This document shows, piece after piece, positions 1 through 8,203 of a DNA stretch of 64,000 nucleotides. A model generated the notes under the pieces. The model had not been told where the DNA came from and ran no database searches. It was given only the letters and a program-made list of their open reading frames with translations. Numbering within the stretch: the stretch's first letter is position 1; each line of letters begins with the position of its first letter. The stretch lies in the NCBI RefSeq assembly GCF_001429505.1, contig NZ_LMJW01000011.1, forward strand, positions 282,344 to 346,343. The letters are read 5' to 3'. The translations under genes were made by a program, and so were the position numbers. The stretch comes from Allobosea sp. Root483D1 (GTDB taxonomy: Bacteria > Pseudomonadota > Alphaproteobacteria > Rhizobiales > Beijerinckiaceae).

Positions 1-1706
1 AGTACACCTTCTCGCTCTTCGCGGTGGTGACGATCGCGCTCATCGTCTCCTGGTTCGTCGCCATCCTGTTCGCGCCGGTGCTCGGCGTCGCCATGCTGAA
101 GGCGCCCGCCGCCTCCGCGCAGGACCAGGAACCGGGGCGGGTCGAGCGCGGTTTCCGGGCCATGCTCTCGGGCGCGATCAGGCTGCGCTGGGTGACCATC
201 GCGGTGACGCTCGCGCTATTCGCCGGTTCCATCCTGGCGCTGCCGCTCGTTCCGCGGCAGTTCTTCCCGGCCTCGGACCGGCCGGAACTGCTCGTCGATC
301 TCACCTTGCCGCAGAACGCCTCGATCTATGCGAGCGAGGACCTGGTCAATCGCCTTGAGGACTCGCTCAAGGGCGATCCCGATATCGAGCGCTGGAGTAC
401 CTATGTCGGCCGCGGCGCGATCCGCTTCTACCTGCCGCTCAATGCCCAACTGCCCAACGATTTCTTCAGCCAGGTCGTGATCGTCGCCAAGGACGTGCCG
501 GGGCGTGAGCGGCTGCAGAAGAAGCTCGAAGCGCTGCTCGCCCAGCACTTCCCCAATGTCGTGGGGCGCGTGTCGCCGCTCGAGCTCGGTCCGCCTGTCG
601 GCTGGCCGGTCCAGTATCGCGTGAGCGGGCCGGACATCGCCGAGGTTCGCACCATCGCGATGAAGCTCGCACAGGTCGTCGCGACGAATCCCAGCGCCAA
701 GCAGATCAATTTCGACTGGATCGAGCCTTCGCGGGAACTCAGGCTGCGCGTCGATCAGGACGAGGCGCGCCGTCTCGGACTCAGCTCCGCGGCGGTTGCC
801 GCGATCGTCAATACGGTCGTCTCCGGTACGGTGGTGACACAGCTGCGCGATTCCATCTATCTCGTCGACGTGGTCGTGCGGGCGCAGGATGCCGAGCGCG
901 CCTCGCTCGATACGCTGCGCAGCATGCAGGTCGCGCTGCCCAACGGCCGCTCAGTCCCGTTGTCGCAGTTCGTGAGCTTCGACTACGGGCTCGACTCACC
1001 CCTGATCTGGCGGCGCGACCGCGTGCCGAACCTGACGGTCTCGGCCGATGTCCCGCCGGGCACCTTGCCGGACGCGTTGGTCAACGCGCTGCAGCCTTCG
1101 GTGGAGGCGCTTCGGAGGACGCTGCCCGCCGGCTACGGCATCACTGTTGGCGGCACGGTCGAGGAGAGCGCCAAGTCGCAGGCCTCGGTCATCGCCGTGG
1201 TGCCGGTGATGCTGCTGATCATGTTCACCGTGCTGATGGCCCAGCTCAGGAGCTTCAGGCTGTTTGCGATCGTGCTCAGCATTGCGCCGCTCGGCCTGAT
1301 CGGCGTAGTCGGGGCGCTGCTGCTCTCGGGCAAGCCGCTCGGCTTCGTCGCACTGCTCGGCATCCTCGCCCTGATCGGCATCATCACCAAGAACGCCGTG
1401 ATCCTGGTCGGGCAGATCGAGGACGAGCGGGCGGCCGGGAAAGGGGTGATCGACGCTGCGATCGACGCCGCCGGCTCACGCTTCCGGCCGATCGTGCTGA
1501 CGGCGATCTCGACCGTGCTCGGCATGATCCCGATCGCTCCGACCGTGTTCTGGGGGCCGATGGCCTTCGCGATCATGGGCGGGCTGCTGGTGGCGACGGT
1601 GCTGACCCTCGTCCTGTTGCCGGTGCTCTACGTCACGGTTTTCGACGCTTCGACCTCACGAAACAAGGAGACGCCGGTGGCCGGCGCGGGAGCCTCCCTG
1701 TCATGA
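1..1706 (+). CDS. RND efflux transporter permease, C-terminal part (5' truncated by window edge)
   Basis: This is the C-terminal part (about 567 codons) of an AcrB/HAE1-like inner-membrane RND pump that uses the proton gradient to expel small molecules. The reading frame stays open back to base 3, so the true start lies outside the window. It opens in a membrane helix, has another at about residues 55-75, then a large periplasmic region, then a cluster of hydrophobic helices in the last 170 residues including the 'GIITKNAVILV' type segment typical of RND helices. It overlaps the adaptor gene by ATGA, so the two are translated together. No outer-membrane channel gene follows. The substrate cannot be told. 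Confidence 0.93.
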   Translation, partial: YTFSLFAVVTIALIVSWFVAILFAPVLGVAMLKAPAASAQDQEPGRVERGFRAMLSGAIRLRWVTIAVTLALFAGSILALPLVPRQFFPASDRPELLVDLTLPQNASIYASEDLVNRLEDSLKGDPDIERWSTYVGRGAIRFYLPLNAQLPNDFFSQVVIVAKDVPGRERLQKKLEALLAQHFPNVVGRVSPLELGPPVGWPVQYRVSGPDIAEVRTIAMKLAQVVATNPSAKQINFDWIEPSRELRLRVDQDEARRLGLSSAAVAAIVNTVVSGTVVTQLRDSIYLVDVVVRAQDAERASLDTLRSMQVALPNGRSVPLSQFVSFDYGLDSPLIWRRDRVPNLTVSADVPPGTLPDALVNALQPSVEALRRTLPAGYGITVGGTVEESAKSQASVIAVVPVMLLIMFTVLMAQLRSFRLFAIVLSIAPLGLIGVVGALLLSGKPLGFVALLGILALIGIITKNAVILVGQIEDERAAGKGVIDAAIDAAGSRFRPIVLTAISTVLGMIPIAPTVFWGPMAFAIMGGLLVATVLTLVLLPVLYVTVFDASTSRNKETPVAGAGASLS

Positions 1707-2836
1707 GCGCGCGCTCGACAAGGCGGATGCCGATGGATCTTGCGGGGCGGGCTGCGGGCCTTGCGCTGCTCGGCGTCGTCCTGGCCTCCTGCGGCAACGA
1801 GCCGGTGCCGCCGTCGGAAGGGCGGCTTGTCGGCGTCGTCACGGTCGCGGCGGGGCAGTTCTCCGACGACATCCAGCTCAGCGGCGAGATCCAGGCGAAG
1901 AAGGATGTCGGGCTTGCCTTCCGCATCGGCGGGCGGGTGCTCGAACGCCCCGTCAATGTCGGCGACCGGGTGATGGCCGGGCAGGTCATCGCCCGGCTCG
2001 AGCCCACCCTCGAACAGAATGCGCTGGCGGCTGCCAAGGCGGCGCTGGAGGCCGCGCGCGGCGAGGTCAGCACGGCGCGCAACACCTTCGAGCGCCAGGA
2101 GCGCCTGATGGCGCAGGGCTTCACCACCCGCCCGCGCTACGACCAGGCAAGACGGGCGCAGGAGACGGGGCAGGCCGGCCTGGAGAATGCCGAGGCGCAG
2201 CTCGAGCTGGCGCAAGACCGTCTCAGCTTCACCGAACTGCGCACGGCTGTCGCCGGCGTCATCATCGCCCGGCAGATCGAGCCGGGCGAGGTGGTCCAGC
2301 CCGGCCAGATCGTCGTGCAGGTCGCCCGCGACGACAGCCGCGACGCGGTGTTCAACGTGCCGGCCGCGGTGCTCGACACGCATCTCAGCGATGCCAAAAT
2401 CCGCGTCGCGCTGGCCGATGCTCCGTCCGTGACTGCCTATGGCTCGGTGCGCGAGGTCGCCCCCCAGGCCGATCCGGTGACCCGGACCTTCGCGGTTCGA
2501 GTCGGATTGCAGGATCCGCCGGAAGCGATGCGCCTCGGCTCGACGGTCGTCGGCACGATCGAGCTCGCCACTGCGGCGATCATCTCGATCCCTGCGAGCG
2601 CGCTGACCCAGCAGGGCCGCTCGCCCGCGGTATGGGTCGTGGACCCGGCCAAATCCACCGTCTCCCTGCGCGATATCGACGTACTGCGGTTCGATGCCGA
2701 CAAGGTCATCCTCTCCCAGGGGCTGGCGCCCGGCGAAACGATCGTGTCCGCCGGTATTCAGGCGCTCCACCCCGGCCAGCGCGTCCGGCCGTTGCCTCAG
2801 GCGCAGACGGCGTCTGCATCGCCGTCGCGACCGTGA
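1703..2836 (+). CDS. RND efflux periplasmic adaptor subunit (membrane fusion lipoprotein)
   Basis: A 377-residue periplasmic adaptor that would link the RND pump just upstream to an outer-membrane channel. It has an N-terminal hydrophobic segment ending in a lipobox (LASC, Cys30), so it should be lipid-anchored. A biotinyl-lipoyl-like half (GRVLERPVNVGDRV), an alpha-helical hairpin rich in Ala/Glu/Gln (about residues 105-170), the second lipoyl half (IEPGEVVQPGQIV) and beta-barrel regions follow in the usual order. The ATG lies inside the stop region of the pump gene (ATGA overlap). The order pump-then-adaptor is the reverse of the common adaptor-pump order. Confidence 0.93.
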   Translation: MSARSTRRMPMDLAGRAAGLALLGVVLASCGNEPVPPSEGRLVGVVTVAAGQFSDDIQLSGEIQAKKDVGLAFRIGGRVLERPVNVGDRVMAGQVIARLEPTLEQNALAAAKAALEAARGEVSTARNTFERQERLMAQGFTTRPRYDQARRAQETGQAGLENAEAQLELAQDRLSFTELRTAVAGVIIARQIEPGEVVQPGQIVVQVARDDSRDAVFNVPAAVLDTHLSDAKIRVALADAPSVTAYGSVREVAPQADPVTRTFAVRVGLQDPPEAMRLGSTVVGTIELATAAIISIPASALTQQGRSPAVWVVDPAKSTVSLRDIDVLRFDADKVILSQGLAPGETIVSAGIQALHPGQRVRPLPQAQTASASPSRP

Positions 2837-2948
2837 GCGAGGGCATAGGCATAGGGCAAACGAAGATGCCGCGATTTTTCGAAACGGCCGAAAGCCGGGG
2901 ACACCGGTTCGTCATTTTCCCCACCACTCAAGCCACGGAGTCATCGAC

Positions 2949-3473
2949 ATGAGCGATCTTGTTTTCATTGCCTTTCCGACCGAGCAGAAGGCGGAGGAGG
3001 TTCGCCAGAAGGTCCTGTCCCTCCAGCGCGAATATCTGATCGAGCTCGGCGATGCCGTCGTCGTGGTCAAGGACGACCAGGGCCATGTCAAACTCAACCA
3101 GATGATCAACCTGACCACGACGGGGGCCGCTTCGGGGGCGCTGTGGGGCACGCTGATCGGATTCATCTTCCTGAACCCGCTGATCGGCACGGCGATCGGC
3201 GCCGCATCGGGCGCGCTTGGCGGCAAGTTCAGCGATGTCGGCATCAACGACCAGTTCATGAAGGACGCCGCCTCGGCCTTGCAGCCGAACACGGCCGGCC
3301 TGTTCCTGCTTGTCCGCAAGATGACCACGGACAAGGTTCTGGCGGACCTCAAGGGCGTCGGCGGCACGCTGATCCAGACCTCCTTCGATGAGACGAAGGA
3401 AGCGGCGCTGCGTGCCGCGCTCGCGGCCGTTGCCGAGACCGGCACGGCGGAGGCCGGCGCGGCAGGGGCGTGA
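2949..3473 (+). CDS. DUF1269 family membrane-associated protein
   Basis: A 174-residue protein of the DUF1269 family; the function of the family is unknown. The start is the ATG at 2949, preceded by GGAG at 2937-2940; the open frame further upstream runs through the adaptor gene and is not used. The N-terminal part looks like a small ferredoxin-like fold. It is followed by a glycine/alanine-rich hydrophobic hairpin (about residues 58-95, 'GALWGTLIGF' and 'IGTAIGAASGALGG') that could insert in a membrane. The last residues are Ala/Glu-rich. The patatin gene follows after 44 bases, so the two are probably cotranscribed. Confidence 0.85.
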   Translation: MSDLVFIAFPTEQKAEEVRQKVLSLQREYLIELGDAVVVVKDDQGHVKLNQMINLTTTGAASGALWGTLIGFIFLNPLIGTAIGAASGALGGKFSDVGINDQFMKDAASALQPNTAGLFLLVRKMTTDKVLADLKGVGGTLIQTSFDETKEAALRAALAAVAETGTAEAGAAGA

Positions 3474-3517
3474 CCCCAGGAGGGAGGCAGGCTTCGCCAA
3501 TCGAAAGAGGTGCTCCG

Positions 3518-4576
3518 ATGAGCAAGAGGCCTTCCGCCTCCTCCAGCCGCGTCGCCGGGACGCGGGAGCCGCTCGACATCGACCTCGCCTTGCAAGGTGG
3601 CGGCGCACATGGCGCCTTCACCTGGGGCGTGCTGTGCCGGATCCTCGAGGAGGACTGGCTGACGATCGAGGCGATTTCGGGCACCTCGGCGGGGGCGATG
3701 AATGCGGCCGTGCTGGCGTCCGGCTACGCCATCGGCGGGCGCGAAGGAGCTCGCGAGGCGCTTAACCGATACTGGCGGAAGGTCTCGGAGGCGGCGCGCT
3801 TCAGCCCGTTCCAGCGCTCGCCGCTCGACGTGCTGCTCGGGCGCTGGACGCTCGACACTTCGCCGCTCTTCGTGGCGATGGACATGATGTCCCGCGTCGT
3901 CTCACCCTACAGCCTCAACCCGTCGGGCGCGAATCCGCTGACGGACATCCTCACCGAGGTCATCGATTTCGACGCCATCGCGACAGGCCCGATCAAGCTT
4001 TTCATTTCCGCGACGAATGTCAGGACGGGGCGCAACCGGATTTTCCGGAACGCCGAGATCACGCCGGAAGTGCTGCTCGCCTCGGCCTGCCTGCCGACCC
4101 TGTTCCAGGCGGTCGAGATCGGCGGCGAGAGCTATTGGGACGGCGGTTATTCCGGCAATCCGACGATGACGCCTCTGATCAAGGAGAGCACGGCCAGCGA
4201 CACGATCCTCGTCCAGATCAACCCGGTCGAGCGGCCGGACACGCCGCGGACGGCGCGCGATATCCTCAACCGCCTCAACGAGGTCTCCTTCAACGCGGTG
4301 CTGCTGAAGGAGCTGCGCATGATGGCGCTGCTGCAGCGCGAGGCGCTTTCCAGCGGTGGCGAGGCTGCGCGCTGGGCGCGCATGCGCATTCATCGCATCA
4401 CCAGCGACGCCATGATCGACCTGGGCTATTCCTCGAAGCTCAATGCCGAATGGGAGTTCCTGACCATGCTCCATGACGAGGGCAGGCGCTCCGCCGAGGC
4501 GTTCTACCGGGCGCATCGCGACGAGATCGGCAAGCGCTCGACGCTCGATCTCGCCGAGTTCACCGAGGGGGTCTGA
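3518..4576 (+). CDS. Patatin-like phospholipase family protein
   Basis: A 352-residue serine lipase/acyl hydrolase of the patatin family. It has the oxyanion-hole motif GGGAHG near residue 30, the nucleophile elbow GTSAG (Ser57) and the catalytic Asp in DGGYSGNP (about Asp208), so the Ser-Asp dyad is intact. No signal peptide is seen, which points to a cytoplasmic enzyme. The ATG at 3518 is chosen over the upstream GTG at 3470 because it follows AAAGAGG at 3504-3510. It is a close relative of the second patatin at 36160-37227: both share 'LFISATNVRTG' and 'ASACLP.LFQAVEIGGE'. Its real substrate is not known. Confidence 0.9.
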   Translation: MSKRPSASSSRVAGTREPLDIDLALQGGGAHGAFTWGVLCRILEEDWLTIEAISGTSAGAMNAAVLASGYAIGGREGAREALNRYWRKVSEAARFSPFQRSPLDVLLGRWTLDTSPLFVAMDMMSRVVSPYSLNPSGANPLTDILTEVIDFDAIATGPIKLFISATNVRTGRNRIFRNAEITPEVLLASACLPTLFQAVEIGGESYWDGGYSGNPTMTPLIKESTASDTILVQINPVERPDTPRTARDILNRLNEVSFNAVLLKELRMMALLQREALSSGGEAARWARMRIHRITSDAMIDLGYSSKLNAEWEFLTMLHDEGRRSAEAFYRAHRDEIGKRSTLDLAEFTEGV

Positions 4577-4579
4577 CGG

Positions 4580-5692
4580 GTGACGCCACAGAAGGATCTC
4601 GCCGCTGCCGCGCATCCCGAACGGGACACTCCCATCACGGGCGGCAAGTCACATCAGGCCGCGCAGGTCATCATCGCCATCATCCTGGTGGTGGCGGCCT
4701 TGTCGACCGCGAGCTCGGTCTTCGCCCCGGTCGCCTTTGCGCTGTTCATCATCGCGCTGATCTGGCCGCTGCAGCAGATGCTGCAGAGCATCCTGCCGCG
4801 CCTGCTGGCGCTGGCGATCAGCCTCTTCGTCATGGTCGTGGCCTTCGTCGCCTTCGGCTCCCTGATCGCCTGGGCCTTCGGCCGCGTCGGCCGCTGGATC
4901 GTCAGCGACATCGGCCGTTTCCAGGCTTTCTACGAGCAGGTGACGCTCTGGCTCGAAGGGCATGGCATCGCCGTCGCATCGGTCTGGTCGGAGAATTTCA
5001 GCACGGCCTGGATCCTGCGCATGGTCCAGACCATCAGCGGCCGGCTGAACAGCACGATGAGCTTCTGGCTGGTTGTGCTCGTCTACGTGCTCCTCGGTCT
5101 GCTCGAGGTCGAGGATTTTGGCCGCAAGCTCAGGGGAATGCGCAACCGCACCGTGGGCCAGCTGCTCCTGCACGGCAGCCTCGCGACGGCCGCCAAGATC
5201 AGGCGCTACATGCTGGTCAGGACGCTGATGAGCGTGGTCACCGGCCTGCTGGTCTGGATCTTCGCCAAGTCGGTAGGCCTGCCCTTGGCGGCGGAATGGG
5301 GCTTCATCGCCTTCCTGCTGAACTATGTCCCGTTCATGGGCCCGCTGATCGCCACCGTCTTCCCGACACTGTTCGCGATGACACAGTTCGGCTCCTGGCA
5401 GGCGGTGATCGCGGTCTTCGCCTGCCTGAACCTGATCCAGTTCATCGTCGGCAGCTATGTCGAGCCCCGGGTCGCCGGCAACGCGCTGGCGATATCGCCG
5501 GCGAGCGTGCTGTTCTCGGTCTTCTTCTGGACCTATCTCTGGGGCGTGTTCGGCGCCTTCATCGGAGTGCCGATCACCATCGCCCTCATCACCTTCTGCG
5601 CCCTGCATCCTTCGAGCCAGTGGCTGGCCGAATTGATCGGCGCGCCACGAAAGGGCGAGGACGCAGTGGATATTACCGCCGTCAGAGCCTGA
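4580..5692 (+). CDS. AI-2E family transporter (PerM/TqsA-like membrane protein)
   Basis: A 370-residue polytopic inner-membrane protein of the AI-2E exporter / PerM family (formerly UPF0118). It has about eight hydrophobic segments: two near residues 30-60, one near 75-95, one near 160-180, then a C-terminal cluster. The C-terminal half contains the family signature region 'PFMGPLIATVFP' and 'YVEPRVAGNALAISP'. The start is GTG at 4580, three bases after the patatin stop, indicating coupling. Family members move signalling molecules or ions. No quorum-sensing gene lies nearby, so the substrate is open. Confidence 0.9.
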   Translation: MTPQKDLAAAAHPERDTPITGGKSHQAAQVIIAIILVVAALSTASSVFAPVAFALFIIALIWPLQQMLQSILPRLLALAISLFVMVVAFVAFGSLIAWAFGRVGRWIVSDIGRFQAFYEQVTLWLEGHGIAVASVWSENFSTAWILRMVQTISGRLNSTMSFWLVVLVYVLLGLLEVEDFGRKLRGMRNRTVGQLLLHGSLATAAKIRRYMLVRTLMSVVTGLLVWIFAKSVGLPLAAEWGFIAFLLNYVPFMGPLIATVFPTLFAMTQFGSWQAVIAVFACLNLIQFIVGSYVEPRVAGNALAISPASVLFSVFFWTYLWGVFGAFIGVPITIALITFCALHPSSQWLAELIGAPRKGEDAVDITAVRA

Positions 5693-5868
5693 CCGGGGGG
5701 CGAGGGCGATCCTGCTGCGCTACGGCGCGGCGAGACGCGCCGCCGGAACGCCAGGGAGAATGGGACGCGGCGCACAGGCGTGAGACATCGGGCTGATGTT
5801 GCCCGCGGAGGCGGTGGCTACCCTGCGCCGCAGACGTGACGGAGCATCGACCGGAGGCAGCGGAGACG

Positions 5869-6378
5869 ATGGGGACGATGGCCGTGGCCGAGGATACGCG
5901 GTTTCCGACGCTCCTGGTCCGGGGGCTGTGCCTGCTGCTGCTATGGGTGATCCTGATCGGTCCCGCGCCGAAGAATCTGCTCGTCGGCCTCGTCGCCAGC
6001 GCCGCGGGAGTCTGGGCCAGCACGAAGCTGTGGCCGGCTGGAGGTACGCTGTCCCTGGCGGGCTTCATCGGATTTCTGCTTCGCTTTCTGGCGCAATCGA
6101 TCGTCGCGGGCCTCGATGTGGCGCGGCGGGCCTTCGCGCGCGAACCGGACCTGCGGCCGGGCTTCGTAACCTGCCGCTCCAGCGTCCCCGCCGGCCTGGC
6201 GCGCGATTCCGCCTGCGCCGTGATGAGCCTGCAGCCGGGCAAGCTGCCGGTTTCCGCCGCAGCCGACGGGACGCTGCTGATCCATTGCCTCGATCTGCGC
6301 GAGGCCGTGGCAGAACAGGTCGCCGCCGACGAGATGGCGTTCTGCCGGATACTCGGATCGGAGAGGCGCGATGGCTGA
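5869..6378 (+). CDS. mnhE: Na+/H+ antiporter subunit E
   Basis: A 169-residue MnhE/MrpE subunit, the first gene of a seven-gene Mrp-type cation/proton antiporter operon. It has the usual N-terminal membrane helices ('LCLLLLWVILIG', 'LLVGLVASAAGVWAS') followed by a soluble C-terminal domain ending in 'ADGTLLIHCLDL'. I take the ATG at 5869, just after the purine-rich CCGGAGG and GGAG at 5851-5865; a GTG at 5836 in the same frame would add 11 residues. It overlaps the next gene by 8 bases. MnhE is thought to be needed for assembly or activity of the complex. Confidence 0.88.
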   Translation: MGTMAVAEDTRFPTLLVRGLCLLLLWVILIGPAPKNLLVGLVASAAGVWASTKLWPAGGTLSLAGFIGFLLRFLAQSIVAGLDVARRAFAREPDLRPGFVTCRSSVPAGLARDSACAVMSLQPGKLPVSAAADGTLLIHCLDLREAVAEQVAADEMAFCRILGSERRDG

Positions 6379-6658
6379 TGTCCTGACCGCGGCGGCGCTC
6401 TTCATCCTGGCGGTCACGGCCGTCGCGCTGTTGCGGGTCCTGCGTTCCCGCGTCCTGGCCGAACGCATGATGGCGCTGCAATTGCTCGGGACCGGCGGTG
6501 CGGCGGTGCTCCTGCTGCTCGGAGGCGCCTCGGGCGCTCCGGCGGTGAACGACGTCGCGCTGCTGCTCACCCTGTTCGCGGCATTCTCCTGCGTGGCCTT
6601 CGCGCTTGGCACCACGGAGCCGGCCGCTGAACCCGATCCGGCGAAGAAGCAGCCATGA
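6371..6658 (+). CDS. mnhF: Na+/H+ antiporter subunit F
   Basis: A 95-residue MnhF/MrpF protein, almost entirely hydrophobic with three predicted membrane helices. The start overlaps the end of mnhE by 8 bases and the stop overlaps mnhG by ATGA. The family is a small membrane subunit of the Mrp complex; in some bacteria it has been tied to bile-salt or cholate efflux as well as Na+ resistance. Identification rests on size, topology and fixed position between E and G. Confidence 0.85.
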   Translation: MADVLTAAALFILAVTAVALLRVLRSRVLAERMMALQLLGTGGAAVLLLLGGASGAPAVNDVALLLTLFAAFSCVAFALGTTEPAAEPDPAKKQP

Positions 6659-6948
6659 GCAGCCTCGCCGATATCGTCACTGTCGTCCTGGTGGCTGCGG
6701 GAGCGCTGCTCTTCCTGGCCGGCGCGCTCGGCCTGCTGCGCTTCCCCGATACGCTGAGCCGGCTGCATGCGATCAGCAAGGCCGACAATCTCGGCCTTGG
6801 GCTGATCGTGATCGGCCTCCTGCCGCAGGCTGCGAGCATCGCCGACGGCCTGAAGCTCCTCTGCATCTGGCTGCTGGCGCAGCTTTCGGCGGCGACGGCG
6901 AGCCAGTTGCTGGCGCGCGCCGTCCATCGCGGCCGAGCCGGTCGATGA
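6655..6948 (+). CDS. mnhG: Na+/H+ antiporter subunit G
   Basis: A 97-residue MnhG/MrpG subunit with three hydrophobic helices and the family segment 'LLRFPDTLSRLHAISKADN', which is highly typical of this subunit. ATGA overlaps link it to mnhF before and to the MnhB-type gene after. It is one of the small membrane subunits required for a working Mrp complex. Confidence 0.9.
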   Translation: MSSLADIVTVVLVAAGALLFLAGALGLLRFPDTLSRLHAISKADNLGLGLIVIGLLPQAASIADGLKLLCIWLLAQLSAATASQLLARAVHRGRAGR

Positions 6949-7874
6949 TGCTGCTGTTCGATCTCGCGCTCGTCGCCAGCCTGCTGGCGCTTGCGGTCCA
7001 TGTCGTCGTAGAGCCGGACGAGCGCAGCGGGATCATCGCCTTCCTCGCCTTCGGTCTGCTGCTCGGACTCGTCTGGGCCCGGCTTGCGGCGCCTGACGTG
7101 GCCTTGACCGAGATCGCCATAGGCGGGGGCGGGACGGGGGTTCTGCTGCTGCGGGCTGAAGCCGCGATCCGTGGCCGCGGCAAGCATGAGGAGCCGATGA
7201 CGCGCACCAGCAAGCTGGCCGCGGCCATGGGCTGCGCTGCCATTTCCGTCGGGCTCGGCTTCGCCGTGTTGAGCTTCGCGTCACCGGCTCCGACGCTCGC
7301 ACCGACGGCTGTGGAGGCGCTTCCCGCGACCGGGCTCGGCAATCCCGTCACCGCGGTCCTGCTGGCTTATCGCGCGCTCGACACGCTGCTGGAAAAGATC
7401 GTGGTGCTGCTCGCGCTGATCGGGGTCTGGTCGCTGGCGCCCGACGCGCTCTGGGGCGGCGCTCCCGAGGTAAGACCCAGTGCCGTGCCGGACCCGCTCG
7501 CTTATCTGGCCCGGGTCCTGCCGCCTTTCGGCGTGGTGATCGGCGTCTACATGTTCTGGGTCGGGGCCGATGCGCCGGGCGGCACCTTCCAGGCCGGGAC
7601 CGTGCTTGCGGCGATGTGGCTGCTGGTGATGATGGGCGGGCTCAGGCCGCCGCCCGAGACGGCCGCGCTGCCGCTGCGGCTCGCTTTGGCCGGCGGGCCG
7701 GTGCTGTTCCTGGCGATCGCTTTCCTCGGTTTCGCCTTTGCAGATGGCTTCCTCGCCTATCCGAAGGCGCTGGCGAAGCCGCTGATCGTGGCGATTGAGG
7801 CGGCGCTGACCGTGTCCGTTGCGGCAGCGCTGGCCATGCTGGTCGCCGGCCCGGCCCGGAAGGCACCTTCATGA
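6945..7874 (+). CDS. mnhB: DUF4040/MbhD-like plus MnhB fusion subunit of Na+/H+ antiporter
   Basis: A 309-residue membrane protein with two parts. Residues 1-80 match the DUF4040 / MbhD type domain ('AAPDVALTEIAIGGG'), which in large MrpA proteins sits near the C-terminus. Residues about 90-309 are an MnhB-like domain with 'FGVVIGVYMFWVGADAPGGTFQAG', of which the GADAPGGTFQAG part is the recognisable block. An in-frame ATG at 7197 marks the seam, so the gene looks like a fusion of two ancestral subunits. The start is one of two adjacent ATGs at 6945/6948 overlapping the mnhG stop. It supplies the parts of MrpA/B not found elsewhere in this operon. Confidence 0.85.
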   Translation: MMLLFDLALVASLLALAVHVVVEPDERSGIIAFLAFGLLLGLVWARLAAPDVALTEIAIGGGGTGVLLLRAEAAIRGRGKHEEPMTRTSKLAAAMGCAAISVGLGFAVLSFASPAPTLAPTAVEALPATGLGNPVTAVLLAYRALDTLLEKIVVLLALIGVWSLAPDALWGGAPEVRPSAVPDPLAYLARVLPPFGVVIGVYMFWVGADAPGGTFQAGTVLAAMWLLVMMGGLRPPPETAALPLRLALAGGPVLFLAIAFLGFAFADGFLAYPKALAKPLIVAIEAALTVSVAAALAMLVAGPARKAPS

Positions 7875-8203
7875 TGATGGCGGCGTTGCAGCCCGGTGCC
7901 CTGTTCGGCCTGTGCGGCGCGGCGCTCGTCGGTATCGGCCTGTTCGCCGTTGTCGCGTCTCCCGGCCTGCTGCGCCGCATCGTTGGCTGCAACATTCTCG
8001 GCGCAGGCATCTTCCTCGTCTTCGGAGCCGTCGCCCGTCGCGGCGCCGGTGCCGGCTTTGCCGCCGATCCGGTGCCGCAGGCGCTGGTAATCACCGGCAT
8101 CGTCGTCGCCTTTTCGGCCAGCGCGTTGGCCGTCGCCTTGCTGAAGCGCCTCGCCGAGCCGGCGGAGGAGGCCGCGCCCGCCGAGCCGCGAGGCGGGTCG
8201 TGA
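7871..8203 (+). CDS. mnhC: Na+/H+ antiporter subunit C (NuoK-like)
   Basis: A 110-residue NuoK/MnhC-like subunit with three membrane helices. The conserved middle part reads 'IVGCNILGAGIFLVFGA' and the third helix follows 'DPVPQALVITGIVVAFS', the characteristic DPxxQALVLTxIVI block of the family. It overlaps the gene before (ATGA at 7871) and the gene after (GTGA at 8200). In related complexes this subunit carries a membrane Glu/Gln site in the proton path. Confidence 0.88.
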   Translation: MMMAALQPGALFGLCGAALVGIGLFAVVASPGLLRRIVGCNILGAGIFLVFGAVARRGAGAGFAADPVPQALVITGIVVAFSASALAVALLKRLAEPAEEAAPAEPRGGS

